Source: CAZHFW01 sp964531675 (GTDB lineage Bacteria > Planctomycetota > Phycisphaerae > Phycisphaerales > UBA1924). Taken from it: a stretch of 64,000 nucleotides of DNA. The DNA lies in assembly GCA_964531675.1 (NCBI GenBank), contig CAZHFW010000001.1:1-64000 (forward strand). The letters are read 5' to 3'. The notes under the pieces are model-generated. The model was not told the DNA's origin. It searched no databases and was given only the letters and a program-made list of their open reading frames with translations. Positions 52,854 through 62,305 of this stretch are shown in pieces. Position 1 is the stretch's first letter, and every line of letters starts with the position of its first letter. The position numbers were made by a program, and so were the translations under genes.

Positions 52854-53804
52854 GTGAGAGAGACGAGAGAAAAGACCCGGACGGGGTCTCGTACCGTCCA
52901 ATCGGACCTGCAGCTCTATTTGCGGGAAATCAACCGCACGCCCCTCCTCACCGCCGAGGAAGAGCGAGAGCTGGGGTGGGCCATTATCAATGAAGGCTGC
53001 CCTGAGGCGCGGGAGCGGATGATCCGCGCCAATCTGCGTTTGGTGGTTTCGATCGCCAAGCAGTATGCCAATCGTGGGCTGCCCCTGACCGATCTCATCG
53101 AGGAAGGCAATATCGGACTGCTCCGAGCCGTCGAGGGGTTTGATCCCTCGCAGGGCGCTCGGTTCAGCACCTACGCCTCCTGGTGGATCAAGCAGGCGAT
53201 GAAGCGGGCGTTGATCAACGCCACGCAGCCTGTGCATATCCCCGCCTACATGGTGGAGCTGATCGCCCGGTGGAAGGAAGCTGCGCGGAAGCTGGAGGCC
53301 GAACTGGGCCACCCGCCTTCCCTGCAGGAACTCGCCGTCGCGATGGATCTGCCTGTCAAGAAGATCCGCATCATTCGTCGTGCGATGAAGGCCTTCCAGA
53401 CCCCGGCTCAGGAGAGTGCCCGTGGTTCGGAGAGCGACCTTCTGAGCCTGGGCGAGCTGATCGCGGACCAGCGCGTCGGGACCCCGGAGGAGCGCATCCT
53501 CCAGTCCGACGAGATGAGCACGCTCAACAAGCTGCTCGAGACGATCGACGAGCGCGAGGCCAAGATCCTCCGCCTTCGCTTCGGCCTCGACGGCGTCGAG
53601 CCCCTGACGCTCAAGGAGATCGCCGACTCGGTCGGCATCAGCCGCGAGCGCGTGCGTCAGATCGTCGACGAGGCGCTGACCAAGCTCAACGAGCGTCTGC
53701 ACGACGATCGTCCGAGCCGGTTCTTCCGCCGCGATGCCTTCGAGTCCACCGACGCTCAGGACGACGTCCCGGGCGAAGGCTGGCGTCAAACGGCCGTCGG
53801 CTGA
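52854..53804 (+). CDS. Short sigma-70 family RNA polymerase sigma factor (primary-like, RpoD/RpoS group)
   Basis: The 316-residue product has region 1.2 ('SDLQLYLREINRTPLLTAEE'), region 2 ('LRLVVSIAKQYANRGLPLTD', 'GARFSTYASWWIKQAMKRAL'), region 3 and region 4.2 ('LTLKEIADSVGISRERVRQI'). It lacks the long region 1.1 of classical RpoD and could be a primary or a group 2 sigma. GTG at 52854 is the nearest start to region 1.2; its ribosome binding site is weak. A good terminator follows. It is divergent from the UVR-motif gene. Confidence 0.94.
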   Translation: MRETREKTRTGSRTVQSDLQLYLREINRTPLLTAEEERELGWAIINEGCPEARERMIRANLRLVVSIAKQYANRGLPLTDLIEEGNIGLLRAVEGFDPSQGARFSTYASWWIKQAMKRALINATQPVHIPAYMVELIARWKEAARKLEAELGHPPSLQELAVAMDLPVKKIRIIRRAMKAFQTPAQESARGSESDLLSLGELIADQRVGTPEERILQSDEMSTLNKLLETIDEREAKILRLRFGLDGVEPLTLKEIADSVGISRERVRQIVDEALTKLNERLHDDRPSRFFRRDAFESTDAQDDVPGEGWRQTAVG

Positions 53805-53864
53805 ACAACGACAACTTCGCTCGCGCCGGGCTTTGGCCCGGTCGGGCGTTCCGAATCATGCAGG

Positions 53865-53903
53865 CCGGTCCTCGCGGAGAAACGAGGGCCGGTTCTGTTT
53901 TTG
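53865..53903 (+). terminator. Rho-independent terminator after the sigma-factor gene
   Basis: The 10-bp stem CCGGTCCTCG/CGAGGGCCGG has an eight-base loop and is followed by TTCTGTTTTT. Confidence 0.88.
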
Positions 53904-53975
53904 GGGGACGCCGGCGTCATGTCGAGGGGCCTTCCGGGCTGCAGACCAGGGCTTGTGGCTGCTAGTATCCGGACC

Positions 53976-55556
53976 ATGCTCAAGCACGTCTTCCGCCGCT
54001 CGGTCCTCGTTGCTGCCGCCCTTGCCGCTGTCGCGGGGAGCGCCATCGCCGACGAGTTCCTGGACAAAATCAACGCGACCTACAAGGCCACCCGCGCCGA
54101 CCAGCACAGCGAAGGCGTGCTGCTCCCGGCCTTGGCCAAGCTCGACCCGATCCCTAAGTCGCTGGCCAACGTCCCGACGCTCTCGTCGGCCCTTCCGAGC
54201 CTGGCGCTGTTGACCCCCGGCGCGCCGGAATGGAAGGACGCGGTCGCCTGGGCGACGGCTCCGAACCAGAAGGCCGCCATCGAGGCGATGGACAAGGTCA
54301 CCAGCGAGACCGATTGGCGTCGCGCCCTGACCGTCGCGTTCCCCTACGGCACCGACGGCGTGCCGATCGACCTCATCCGCTCGGGCATGTACTGCGAGCT
54401 CGGCGATCCGCCCACCCTGGCCGCGGTCAAGCTCGGCTATCTGAAGGCTTTCGGCGTGCTGCGCCAGCTCGCGGACGTCGAAGCGACGCGGCGCATGGCC
54501 GAGGGTGATGCGGCGGGCGCGCTGAAAGTCGCGATCGACTGGACGCTGGTCGCCCGCCAGCTCGTCGACCGGCGCTACTTCGCGGAAGTCGGCGACGCGA
54601 TGACCTGGACCATCCAGGGGCTCGAACGCGTCCGCGACATCGCCTACCAGGATTTCCGCGGTCCGCGCAAGCTCACCATCCAGCAGATCCAAGACGCCAT
54701 CAAGCGCCTCGGCGAAGACGGCCCCCTCGCGGTCGAGCGCATGCGCTTCCCCGATGGCGAACTGGTTGCGGCCGAGCAGCTCGTCTCGCGCATGTACGGC
54801 TCGGACGGCCAGGTCAACGCTGACGTCTTCTCCGCGACCATGGCCAGGACCGGCGCAAGCCAGCATCCGCTCCAGATCTTCAGCGAGACCGCCAAGTGGC
54901 GCGGCGTGGGCGCCAGCATGCCCGACAAGGCTTCGACGTCCGCGGAGATCAAGAAGCTCAGCGACGACTGGAGCGGCCGCTGGGGCGCCGACGCGTTTGA
55001 TCCCATCATGTCCGTCGCGTGGGAGTATCCGCGCATGGACCGCAGCCGGTTCAAGCTCATCGCCGAAGTCATCCCCGACATGACCCCGATGTTCGGCCTC
55101 CGCCAGGCGCTCCGCACCGAAGCGGTGGGCACGCGTCACGCGCTGGGCCTCTACGGCTTCTGGCTCATCGGCAACGCCTTCCCCCTCGACATTGCCGGCA
55201 TCCGCCCGCGCTTCATGAAGGAGCTCGAGCTGGATCCGTTCAATCCCAACCGCAAGAACGGCGGCAAGCCCCCCTTGGCCTTCTTCGTCCCCATGCGTGA
55301 CACCAAGGACCAGTTCCCCGGAGGCAATCCCGAGCCGAGCGAGCTGGCGATCCTCGCGTCCAATGGCGAGAACTTCACCGCCAAGGTGGCCCAGGATCAG
55401 TTCGTGCTCTACTCGGTCGGCGTCGACGGCGCCCGCAACTGGGCCAAGCGCGTCCAGAACACCTACGAAAACGTCCCCAACAGCGACTATCTCATCTGGC
55501 CCCCGGTGACGTCGCTGTACCGCCAGCACCTGATCGAGTCCGGCAAGCTCAAGTAA
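53976..55556 (+). CDS. Secreted protein of unknown function
   Basis: The 526-residue product has a signal peptide (about 1-25, 'AVAGSAIA'). The body is helical and charged ('LRQLADVEATRRMAEGDAAG', 'YFAEVGDAMTWTIQGLERVR') and ends in 'YLIWPPVTSLYRQHL'. I recognise no domain. The ATG at 53976 begins the signal peptide. It is the only gene between the sigma-factor terminator and trxB. A GC hairpin (55589-55605) lies between it and trxB. Confidence 0.82.
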   Translation: MLKHVFRRSVLVAAALAAVAGSAIADEFLDKINATYKATRADQHSEGVLLPALAKLDPIPKSLANVPTLSSALPSLALLTPGAPEWKDAVAWATAPNQKAAIEAMDKVTSETDWRRALTVAFPYGTDGVPIDLIRSGMYCELGDPPTLAAVKLGYLKAFGVLRQLADVEATRRMAEGDAAGALKVAIDWTLVARQLVDRRYFAEVGDAMTWTIQGLERVRDIAYQDFRGPRKLTIQQIQDAIKRLGEDGPLAVERMRFPDGELVAAEQLVSRMYGSDGQVNADVFSATMARTGASQHPLQIFSETAKWRGVGASMPDKASTSAEIKKLSDDWSGRWGADAFDPIMSVAWEYPRMDRSRFKLIAEVIPDMTPMFGLRQALRTEAVGTRHALGLYGFWLIGNAFPLDIAGIRPRFMKELELDPFNPNRKNGGKPPLAFFVPMRDTKDQFPGGNPEPSELAILASNGENFTAKVAQDQFVLYSVGVDGARNWAKRVQNTYENVPNSDYLIWPPVTSLYRQHLIESGKLK

Positions 55557-55636
55557 CTCCCACGGGCCCGCCGACGGTCCCGCTGCACCCGCCGGCCTCC
55601 GGCGGCATCTCATCCTTCGGTTCCCAGAGGCACGCC

Positions 55637-56617
55637 ATGTCCCACGCCGACGCGCACAAGGTTGTCATCATCGGCTCCGGCCCCGCGGGCTGGACCGCCG
55701 CCATCTACGCGGCCCGCGCCCAGCTCAGCCCCGTCGTCTACACCGGCGTGCCCAAGCAGGACCCCGGGCCGATCCTTCCCGGCGGGCAGCTCATGCTCAC
55801 CACCGAGGTCGAGAACTATCCGGGCTTCCCCCACGGCATCATGGGCCCGGAGATGATGGCCAAGTTCGAAGAGCAGGCCCGCCGCTTCGGCACCAAGGTC
55901 ATCCAGGAAGACATCGTCCGCTGTGATTTCTCCACCAAGCCCTTCACGCTGCACACCGATGGCGGCAAGCAGATCAAGGCCCACGCGGTGATCATCGCGA
56001 CCGGCGCCACCGCCAACTGGCTCGGCCTTCCCAACGAGATGCGTCTGGCGACCACCGGCGGCGGCGTCAGCGCCTGTGCGGTGTGCGATGGCGCTCTGCC
56101 TGTCTTCCGCGACCAGCCTCTGGCGGTCATCGGCGGCGGCGACACCGCGATGGAAGAGGCCACGTACCTCACCAAGTTCGCGTCGACGGTGTACGTCATC
56201 CACCGCCGGGATTCGCTCCGCGCCAGCAAGATCATGCAGCAGCGGTTCCTGTCGCGGCCCAACGCCAAGGTTCTCTGGAACAAGGTCGTCGTGGATGTGC
56301 TCGGCGATGAGAAGATCTCGGGCGTCAAGCTCCAGGACACGGTGACCGGCGAGTTCTCCACGCTCGACGTCAAGGGCCTGTTCATCGCGATCGGCCACAC
56401 GCCCACCGTCAAGTTCCTCAAGGGCTCCGGGCTCGAGTTCAACGAGTCGGGCTACATCGTGCTCAAGAACCGCAACAGCAAGACCAACATCCCGGGCGTG
56501 TTCGCCGCGGGCGACGTCGCCGACGCGGAGTATCGCCAGGCGATCACTGCCTCGGGCATGGGCTGCCAGGCGGCCCTCGACGCCGAGCGCTGGCTCGCCT
56601 CCGAAGGCGTGCACTGA
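55637..56617 (+). CDS. trxB: Thioredoxin reductase
   Basis: TrxB passes electrons from NADPH to thioredoxin. The 326-residue product has 'VVIIGSGPAGWTAAIYAARA' (FAD), the redox-active Cys147/Cys150 pair in 'ACAVCDG', the NADP-binding 'AVIGGGDTAMEEATYLTKF' and the final 'GVFAAGDVADAEYRQAITAS'. Length and order are standard. The ATG at 55637 is about 80 bp after the preceding gene. Confidence 0.96.
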   Translation: MSHADAHKVVIIGSGPAGWTAAIYAARAQLSPVVYTGVPKQDPGPILPGGQLMLTTEVENYPGFPHGIMGPEMMAKFEEQARRFGTKVIQEDIVRCDFSTKPFTLHTDGGKQIKAHAVIIATGATANWLGLPNEMRLATTGGGVSACAVCDGALPVFRDQPLAVIGGGDTAMEEATYLTKFASTVYVIHRRDSLRASKIMQQRFLSRPNAKVLWNKVVVDVLGDEKISGVKLQDTVTGEFSTLDVKGLFIAIGHTPTVKFLKGSGLEFNESGYIVLKNRNSKTNIPGVFAAGDVADAEYRQAITASGMGCQAALDAERWLASEGVH

Positions 56618-56834
56618 AAACCTCGCGTGGGTGGTGGGGGGAGCCCCGACGCCGGGCAGGTCCGCGAACATCACACGTGGTTTTCGGACGCTTCCAGCCC
56701 GCAGGGCTTGAGGCCAGGCGTCAACTTCCCGCACGAATCCGCTCGCTTCCGAGCTGCGGTTTGACACCTTTGCTCTGCGCTCTTGGTTTCCCGGCGTTCT
56801 CTGGACGTCGGGGCGGGCGCTTCGGGGGTGTCTC

Positions 56835-57575
56835 TTGACGACGATTCGTGCGGCTCGTGTGTGCTCGTGGACGTTGCTGGCAGCCATGGCGGGGCTGGCC
56901 CGGGGCGAGATCGTCAACGCGACAGGCAAGGTCGACTGGCTCATCAGTGCGCCCTCCGACGCCAGGCTCCGCGGCAGCGGATCGATTACGGGCTCCACGC
57001 TCATCCGCGCCTGGGACGAGAAACAGAACTTCACGCTCGAAGGCGATCTCGTCGTAGACGCTGCGGCTCCGGGCACCTTCGACCGCGCGTCTCAGCTCGG
57101 ATCGATCGTGATCCCCGCGGGCCAGGAAGTGTCCAGCCATGCGGTCTTCCTGAAGCCCGCGTCCTCGCTTGCGGTGGCTCAGACCATACTCTCTTTCGAC
57201 GCCGAGATCATCGGCGTGATCGTCACCGATGCGACCAGCGCCCGCCGGGTGGGCGGCAGGCTCGGCGCGTCGGACTTCCTGGGCGCCTCGCTCTTCGACT
57301 CCAACCTGCTCAACCGAGGGCTCGAGATCGGAAGCGATTGGTTCCAGATCAGCGCCGATCGACTCTCGATCACGTTCAGCCTGCGCGCGTCCAATCCCGG
57401 GGACTTCGCCCGCATCATCACGCGGAGCGCCGAGTCCCAGGCTTTCTTTGGCGCTGAGCTTGGCGGCTCGTTCGCGACCGCTCTTTCCGACTGGCCCGCG
57501 GAGTCGCTGCCCGCGCCCGGAGGCGTCGTGCTCGCGGGGTTGGCGTGCCTGGTGGCCGCGCGTCGCGGCCGGTAG
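56835..57575 (+). CDS. Secreted protein with PEP-CTERM-like PAPG tail
   Basis: The 246-residue product has a signal peptide ('WTLLAAMAGLARG'), a beta-rich body and the tail 'LPAPGGVVLAGLACLVAA' ending RRGR rather than RRRR. The body includes 'IVIPAGQEVSSHAVFLKPAS', as in choice-of-anchor domains. The start is TTG at 56835, preceded by GGGGGTG; no ATG gives a signal peptide as complete. It is followed 18 bp later by queF. Confidence 0.78.
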   Translation: MTTIRAARVCSWTLLAAMAGLARGEIVNATGKVDWLISAPSDARLRGSGSITGSTLIRAWDEKQNFTLEGDLVVDAAAPGTFDRASQLGSIVIPAGQEVSSHAVFLKPASSLAVAQTILSFDAEIIGVIVTDATSARRVGGRLGASDFLGASLFDSNLLNRGLEIGSDWFQISADRLSITFSLRASNPGDFARIITRSAESQAFFGAELGGSFATALSDWPAESLPAPGGVVLAGLACLVAARRGR

Positions 57576-57593
57576 GGTTCCTACCCTTGGGCC

Positions 57594-57980
57594 ATGCCCG
57601 ATTTCAAGCTGCTGGAAGTCTTCCCCGCCCCCTCCGATTCGCAGTTCACGATCGAACACATCTCCGATGAGTTCACGAGCGTGTGCCCGAAGACCGGGCA
57701 TCCCGATTTCGGAGTCATCAAGCTCCTTTACCAGCCCGCGCCCGCCAAGTCGGGCGGCGTGTGCGTCGAGCTCAAGAGCCTCAAGCTCTACTACCAGTCG
57801 TTCCGCAACGAGGGCATCTTCTACGAAGCGGTGACCAACACCATCCGCGACGACCTCGCCAAGCTCATGAAGCCCACCTGGCTCCAGATCCGCTCCGAGT
57901 GGCGCGGCCGTGGCGGCATCCGCTCGGTCATCACCGCGGAGCACGGCGACGTTCCCGCGTGGGCCAAGCGTCCGGGCTGA
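57594..57980 (+). CDS. queF: NADPH-dependent 7-cyano-7-deazaguanine reductase QueF (type I)
   Basis: QueF reduces preQ0 to preQ1 with NADPH in queuosine synthesis. The 128-residue product has the catalytic Cys31 in 'FTSVCPKTGHPDFG', the acid Asp38 and the fold signature 'CVELKSLKLYYQSFRNE'. The size matches the short single-domain type I. ATG at 57594. It is followed by the YhaM-like gene 65 bp later. QueC and QueE are not in the window; QueD is at 2965. Confidence 0.95.
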   Translation: MPDFKLLEVFPAPSDSQFTIEHISDEFTSVCPKTGHPDFGVIKLLYQPAPAKSGGVCVELKSLKLYYQSFRNEGIFYEAVTNTIRDDLAKLMKPTWLQIRSEWRGRGGIRSVITAEHGDVPAWAKRPG

Positions 57981-58045
57981 GCTTCAGAAAGGCCCAATCA
58001 CAACTTTCCACGCGCGTGCGGGGCTTTTCCCCTATCATCGTCCCT

Positions 58046-59083
58046 ATGTCCACCGCACCCCGCTCGGCATCCACTCCCGCAAACGCCGCCTCAGGCTCCA
58101 AGCCCCGCCGCTTCATCCGCGAGTATTCGGGCGCGGAGCGCATCAGCGGGATCTTCTCGATCTCCAACGCCCAGCTCGGGAAGACGCGCACCGACAAGCC
58201 CTACCTGCGCTGCCTGATCGCCGACAAGACCGGCGAGCTCCCGGCCCGCATGTGGTCGATCGACGAGTCCCAGTTCCGCCGTCTGCCCACCGAGGGCTTC
58301 GTGTACATCGAGGGCGAGACCCAGCCTTATCAGGGCGAGCTCCAGCTCATCATCCAGAGCATCGATCCGGTGGATCCGTCTCCCGAAGAGATGCGCGACC
58401 TGCTCCCCTCGGCGCAGCGCTCTCCCGATGAGATGTTCGCGGAGCTTGCGGCCCTGCTCGACACGCTCAAGCACCCCGCCATCAAGGCGCTGGCGCAGAC
58501 GTACCTGAACGATCAGTACCTCATGGACGCGCTCAAGCAGTGCCCGGCGGCCAAGAGCATGCATCACGCGTACCTCGGAGGCTTGCTCGAGCACACGCTC
58601 AACCTGTGCAAGCTCGCCGATCGCGTCTGCCCGCTGTATCCCAAGATCAACCGCGACATCGTCCTGCTCGGCCTGTTCCTCCACGACCTCGGGAAGACCC
58701 GCGAGCTCGTGTACGACCGCACGTTCGGTTACACCGATCGGGGCGAGCTCATCGGGCACATCGTCGACGGCGCGATCATGCTGCACGACAAGGCCCAGCA
58801 GGTCATGCGCGAGACGGGCCAGCGCCTGCCTCAGGGTCTGGTGATGGTGCTCCAGCACATCATCCTGTCGCACCACGGCGTGCCCGAGTACGGCGCCGCC
58901 AAGATCCCCGCGACCCCCGAAGCGATCCTCGTCAGCCTCCTGGACAACCTGGACGCCAAGACAACCATGGCCCAGGCCGCCGCCCGCCCCGACCGCGCCA
59001 GCGCGTTCGAGAGCAACGGGAACTTCACCGAGAAGCAGTGGGCGCTGGACACGAAGTTGTACCGGCCCGATCCGTTGGCCTGA
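58046..59083 (+). CDS. YhaM-like 3'-5' exoribonuclease (OB-fold plus HD domain)
   Basis: The 345-residue product has an OB-fold start ('KPYLRCLIADKTGELPARMW'), a linker and an HD domain with 'MHHAYLGGLLEHTLNLCKLA', 'LLGLFLHDLGKTREL' and 'LQHIILSHHGVPEYGA'. This layout matches YhaM/CBF1-type exonucleases, which trim RNA. ATG at 58046. The last codons and the stop fall in a 13-bp tandem repeat (59066-59143), so the exact C-terminus could vary with repeat number. Confidence 0.92.
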   Translation: MSTAPRSASTPANAASGSKPRRFIREYSGAERISGIFSISNAQLGKTRTDKPYLRCLIADKTGELPARMWSIDESQFRRLPTEGFVYIEGETQPYQGELQLIIQSIDPVDPSPEEMRDLLPSAQRSPDEMFAELAALLDTLKHPAIKALAQTYLNDQYLMDALKQCPAAKSMHHAYLGGLLEHTLNLCKLADRVCPLYPKINRDIVLLGLFLHDLGKTRELVYDRTFGYTDRGELIGHIVDGAIMLHDKAQQVMRETGQRLPQGLVMVLQHIILSHHGVPEYGAAKIPATPEAILVSLLDNLDAKTTMAQAAARPDRASAFESNGNFTEKQWALDTKLYRPDPLA

Positions 59084-59143
59084 TCCATAGGCCTGATCTG
59101 GTGACCTGATCTGGTGACCTGATCCCGAGGCCCGATCCCTTGG
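59066..59143 (+). repeat. Six tandem 13-bp repeats across the end of the YhaM-like gene
   Basis: The units, starting at 59066, are cccgatccgttgg, cctgatccatagg, cctgatctggtga (twice), cctgatcccgagg and cccgatcccttgg. The third and fourth are identical. The stop codon of the YhaM-like gene (59081-59083) lies in unit 2. Confidence 0.9.
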
Positions 59144-59556
59144 CGTCACTCCCGACGCAAGCGTACGAGCCCGGAGCGCAAGCGACGGGTCAAATCTCAA
59201 TTCGCTTCCACTCGATCCCGTCGCCCATCACGCCCCTGATTCTCAGGGCCCAATGCGCACGCGCGGACACTTCGCAACCATCGGTGAGGAGCGTGTCGGA
59301 TCGCTGGTCGACCGCTGCCGGATCACCAAGCGGGCTCCGCGTGCTCGAACTTGTCCGTTGAAGCTGTGCCCTCTCCGAAGCGTCTGCGCAACTTGCCGAC
59401 ACCACAAAGTTGGGGAGGTCGGCGCTCGCGTCCGGTCATCAGCAGGACGCCGACCTGACCATCCGGGTCAAAATGTCATTGCTTGCAAGTCTTGCCGTCG
59501 AAGTTATGCACATCGTGCATCGTGACGGTTCAAACACGATCGGCAGAGGATCAGCG
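59144..59556. other. Intergenic stretch before the beta-propeller gene
   Basis: It contains the promoter region and an AGAGGA ribosome binding site just before the ATG at 59557. I see no hairpin of note and no gene, although an open frame begins upstream. Confidence 0.45.
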
Positions 59557-62301
59557 ATGGCCCAACATCAGAGTCAGCCCAGCAATTCGGGTCTCAATGT
59601 CATCCCTCGCATGGAGAGAACTGGACTCCAAATTGTCGGAGTGCTCTTGGCTTCCGCTGTCGCGTGTGCGGTCCCTGCGACCCCGGTCCTCGCCCAGTCC
59701 TGCGGCGAGGTTTGGACGAGCGTGTCCGAAGTGCCGGGTACTCCAGCGCCGGTCTATGCGGTGCTGCCCCTCCCCAGCGGTCAGGTGCTGCTGGGCGGGG
59801 CCTTCAATGCATGCAGGGGCGTTGCAGCCAACAACATCGCCAGATTTGACCCCGCGACGGGAACGGTGGTCGCGCTCGCGGGAGGCCTGGATGGTCCCGT
59901 CACCGCGATGACGCTGTTGCCCAACGGAGATGTCCTGGTTGGAGGCGAGTTTGCCAACGCCAACGGGCAAGCTTCGGCGTCTCTGGCGAGGCTTGATCCC
60001 TCCCTTGGAATCTGGACACCGCTGGGCAGCTCTCCCAGCGGACCGGTCTACGCGCTGCTCACGATGCCCGATGGGACGGTCATCGTGGGTGGAAAGTTCG
60101 CTCAGGCCAATGGCGTCATCCTGAACAACATCGGACGCTTCGATCCCGACGCGCAGTCGTGGCAGAGCCTCGATGCGGGCACCTCCGGCTCCTTGGAAAA
60201 CGGCCGGGTGAACGCGCTGGCGATGCTCCCCAATGGCGACATCGTTGCCGGCGGCTGGTTCGACTCCGCGGGGAGCGTTTCCTCGCCTTGCATCGCCCGC
60301 TTCCGCCCGGCCTCCAGCGCATGGTTCGCGGTCGGTCGAGGCATGGGACTCACGCAGTTCCCTGCGGTCGACTCCCTTGCGGTCCTCCCGGATGGCGATT
60401 TGCTCGCGGGCGGCGCGGTGGTGCCCCTCGGGGACGACGCCCCGTCTGATATGGGGCTCGTGCGTTATCGCGTCTCGACCGAGTCGTGGATCCCCACCGG
60501 CTCGTTGTTGCTCGAGTCCCCCTTCATCGCTCGGATCTTCGGACTCCGGGTGACGCCGGATGGTCAGGTGCTCGTCCTGGGCTCATTCAATCGAGTGGGC
60601 GGCCTGCCGGCGCCGGGCCTTGCGAGCTTCAGTCCCTCGGACTCATCGTGGAAGATCCCGGTGAACGTGTCGGACGCGGGACATCGCGGGTTCGCCGCGG
60701 GAGTTCTGGCCGACGGGACCGCGGTCGTCGCGGGCGACTTTTATGGCCCCGGCTCACTCGTCGCCCGGGGCGTCGGGACGTTCAATCTCCAGAGCCTGCA
60801 CGTCAATCCGATCGCCGGCGGACTGAGCGGCCCCGCCTCGCTCGTGTCCCCGCTCGCCGATGGCGATCTCATCGTTTGCGGCAGCTTCGAATCCGTGGAC
60901 GGTGTTCCACTCGGGCGCATCGCACGCAACTCGCCTGCCACCAGGTCCTGGACCTCACTTGGTCAGGGCACCACAGGCCGCATCACGGCGGTCACCGAAT
61001 GCGCCGATGGCAGCATCATCTTCGGCGGGAGCTTCTCCGCGATCGGAGGCGTCTCCGCGAACAACATCGCCAGGTACGACCCCGCTTCGGGTGCGTGGTC
61101 TCCCCTGGGCGCGGGCGTGACCCAGACCGGAGGCGCCTGGCCCGAGTTCCGCGTCACCACAATCCGCGAAATGTCCAATGGCGATCTCATCGTCGGCGGC
61201 ACCTTCACTTCGGCGGGCGCGACGTCGGCCAAGAACATCGCCCGCTACACGCCGAGCACCGGCGCCTGGTCCACCTTGGGCGCCGGAATCGCCTCATGGA
61301 GGGTGCACGCGGTCGAGGTCCTGCCGGGAGGCGACCTGCTCGTGGGTGGCGCGTTCACCCGGGCGGGGAGCGTGAACGCGGTCAACCTCGCGCGGTTCAA
61401 GCCCACGACTTCCGCATGGTCGGTTGTGAAAAATGTTGGAACGGCGACGGGTCTCGACCGAGTCTCCGAGATCCTCCCGATGTCCGACGGCCGATTCGTG
61501 ATCGCGGGAACTTTCAGCCAATCGGGGGGAACGCCCGTCCAGAACATCGGAATCCTTGACGTGCAGGCCGGGACGGTCTCTGCGCTCGGAGCGGGTGTCA
61601 ACGGGCTCGTCACCGGGCTTGCACTCCTGCCCAGCGGCGAAGTCGCGGTCAGCGGCGAGTTCTCCGCCGCCGGCGGTCTCCCCGCAGCCCAGCTCGCCCG
61701 CGTCAATCTCTTCACAGGTGCATGGACCGCGTTGAATCAGGAAACGCTGACGAACAAGCGCGCGGACGACATCACGGTGACGACCACCGGTGATCTCTTC
61801 GTCGCGGGCGACTTCTCCAGGCTCGACGGCGTCGTGAGCTACGGGCTGGCGCAGCGAACCTCGCAAGGCGCACCCGCGATCGTTCAGCAGCCCGAATCGG
61901 GTCGATTCTGCGGAAAGTCCGATGTCTTGCTCGAAGTCCGAACCAACCAGAATCCGGGCGACGTGACCTTCCAGTGGCGACACGATGGCGTTCCGATCGA
62001 CACCACTCTCAATCCCAGCGCCGGATCATCTACCCTGACGATCTCCCGTGCACTCGCGGGCGCTTCGGGGAGCTACGACTGTGTCGTCACCAACCCATGC
62101 GGGAGCTCCACCAGCTCAGCCGCGACCATCCGTGTCTGCGTCGCGGACACGGATTGCTCGGGCTCGGTGGACCTGACCGATTTTTTCCAATGGCTCAACG
62201 CCTGGGATACGTCCGATCCAAGCTCGGACCTCACTGGCGACAATGCGGTCACGACCGACGATTTCCTGACGTTCTTCAACGCCTTCGATACCGCCTGCTG
62301 A
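59557..62301 (+). CDS. Large secreted beta-propeller protein with Ig-like domain and dockerin-like tail
   Basis: The 914-residue product has a signal peptide (about 18-46, 'VACAVPATPVLAQS'). About 14 repeats of roughly 48-55 residues each follow, with 'GDVLVGGEFANANG'-type strands ('NIARFDPATG', 'WTPLG'), as in delta-60/Kelch-like propellers. Next comes an Ig-like domain ('VTFQWRHDGVPIDTTLNPSA', 'SGSYDCVVTNPCGS') and two calcium-loop repeats ('DTDCSGSVDLTDFFQWLNAW', 'GDNAVTTDDFLTFFNAF'). It is likely a surface binding protein; its ligand is unknown. ATG at 59557 with AGAGGA at six bases. Confidence 0.9.
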   Translation: MAQHQSQPSNSGLNVIPRMERTGLQIVGVLLASAVACAVPATPVLAQSCGEVWTSVSEVPGTPAPVYAVLPLPSGQVLLGGAFNACRGVAANNIARFDPATGTVVALAGGLDGPVTAMTLLPNGDVLVGGEFANANGQASASLARLDPSLGIWTPLGSSPSGPVYALLTMPDGTVIVGGKFAQANGVILNNIGRFDPDAQSWQSLDAGTSGSLENGRVNALAMLPNGDIVAGGWFDSAGSVSSPCIARFRPASSAWFAVGRGMGLTQFPAVDSLAVLPDGDLLAGGAVVPLGDDAPSDMGLVRYRVSTESWIPTGSLLLESPFIARIFGLRVTPDGQVLVLGSFNRVGGLPAPGLASFSPSDSSWKIPVNVSDAGHRGFAAGVLADGTAVVAGDFYGPGSLVARGVGTFNLQSLHVNPIAGGLSGPASLVSPLADGDLIVCGSFESVDGVPLGRIARNSPATRSWTSLGQGTTGRITAVTECADGSIIFGGSFSAIGGVSANNIARYDPASGAWSPLGAGVTQTGGAWPEFRVTTIREMSNGDLIVGGTFTSAGATSAKNIARYTPSTGAWSTLGAGIASWRVHAVEVLPGGDLLVGGAFTRAGSVNAVNLARFKPTTSAWSVVKNVGTATGLDRVSEILPMSDGRFVIAGTFSQSGGTPVQNIGILDVQAGTVSALGAGVNGLVTGLALLPSGEVAVSGEFSAAGGLPAAQLARVNLFTGAWTALNQETLTNKRADDITVTTTGDLFVAGDFSRLDGVVSYGLAQRTSQGAPAIVQQPESGRFCGKSDVLLEVRTNQNPGDVTFQWRHDGVPIDTTLNPSAGSSTLTISRALAGASGSYDCVVTNPCGSSTSSAATIRVCVADTDCSGSVDLTDFFQWLNAWDTSDPSSDLTGDNAVTTDDFLTFFNAFDTAC

Positions 62302-62305
62302 CCAT

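Noticed and set aside
59066..59143. CRISPR array at the 13-bp repeats
   Set aside because: Units are contiguous with no spacers and are far too short.
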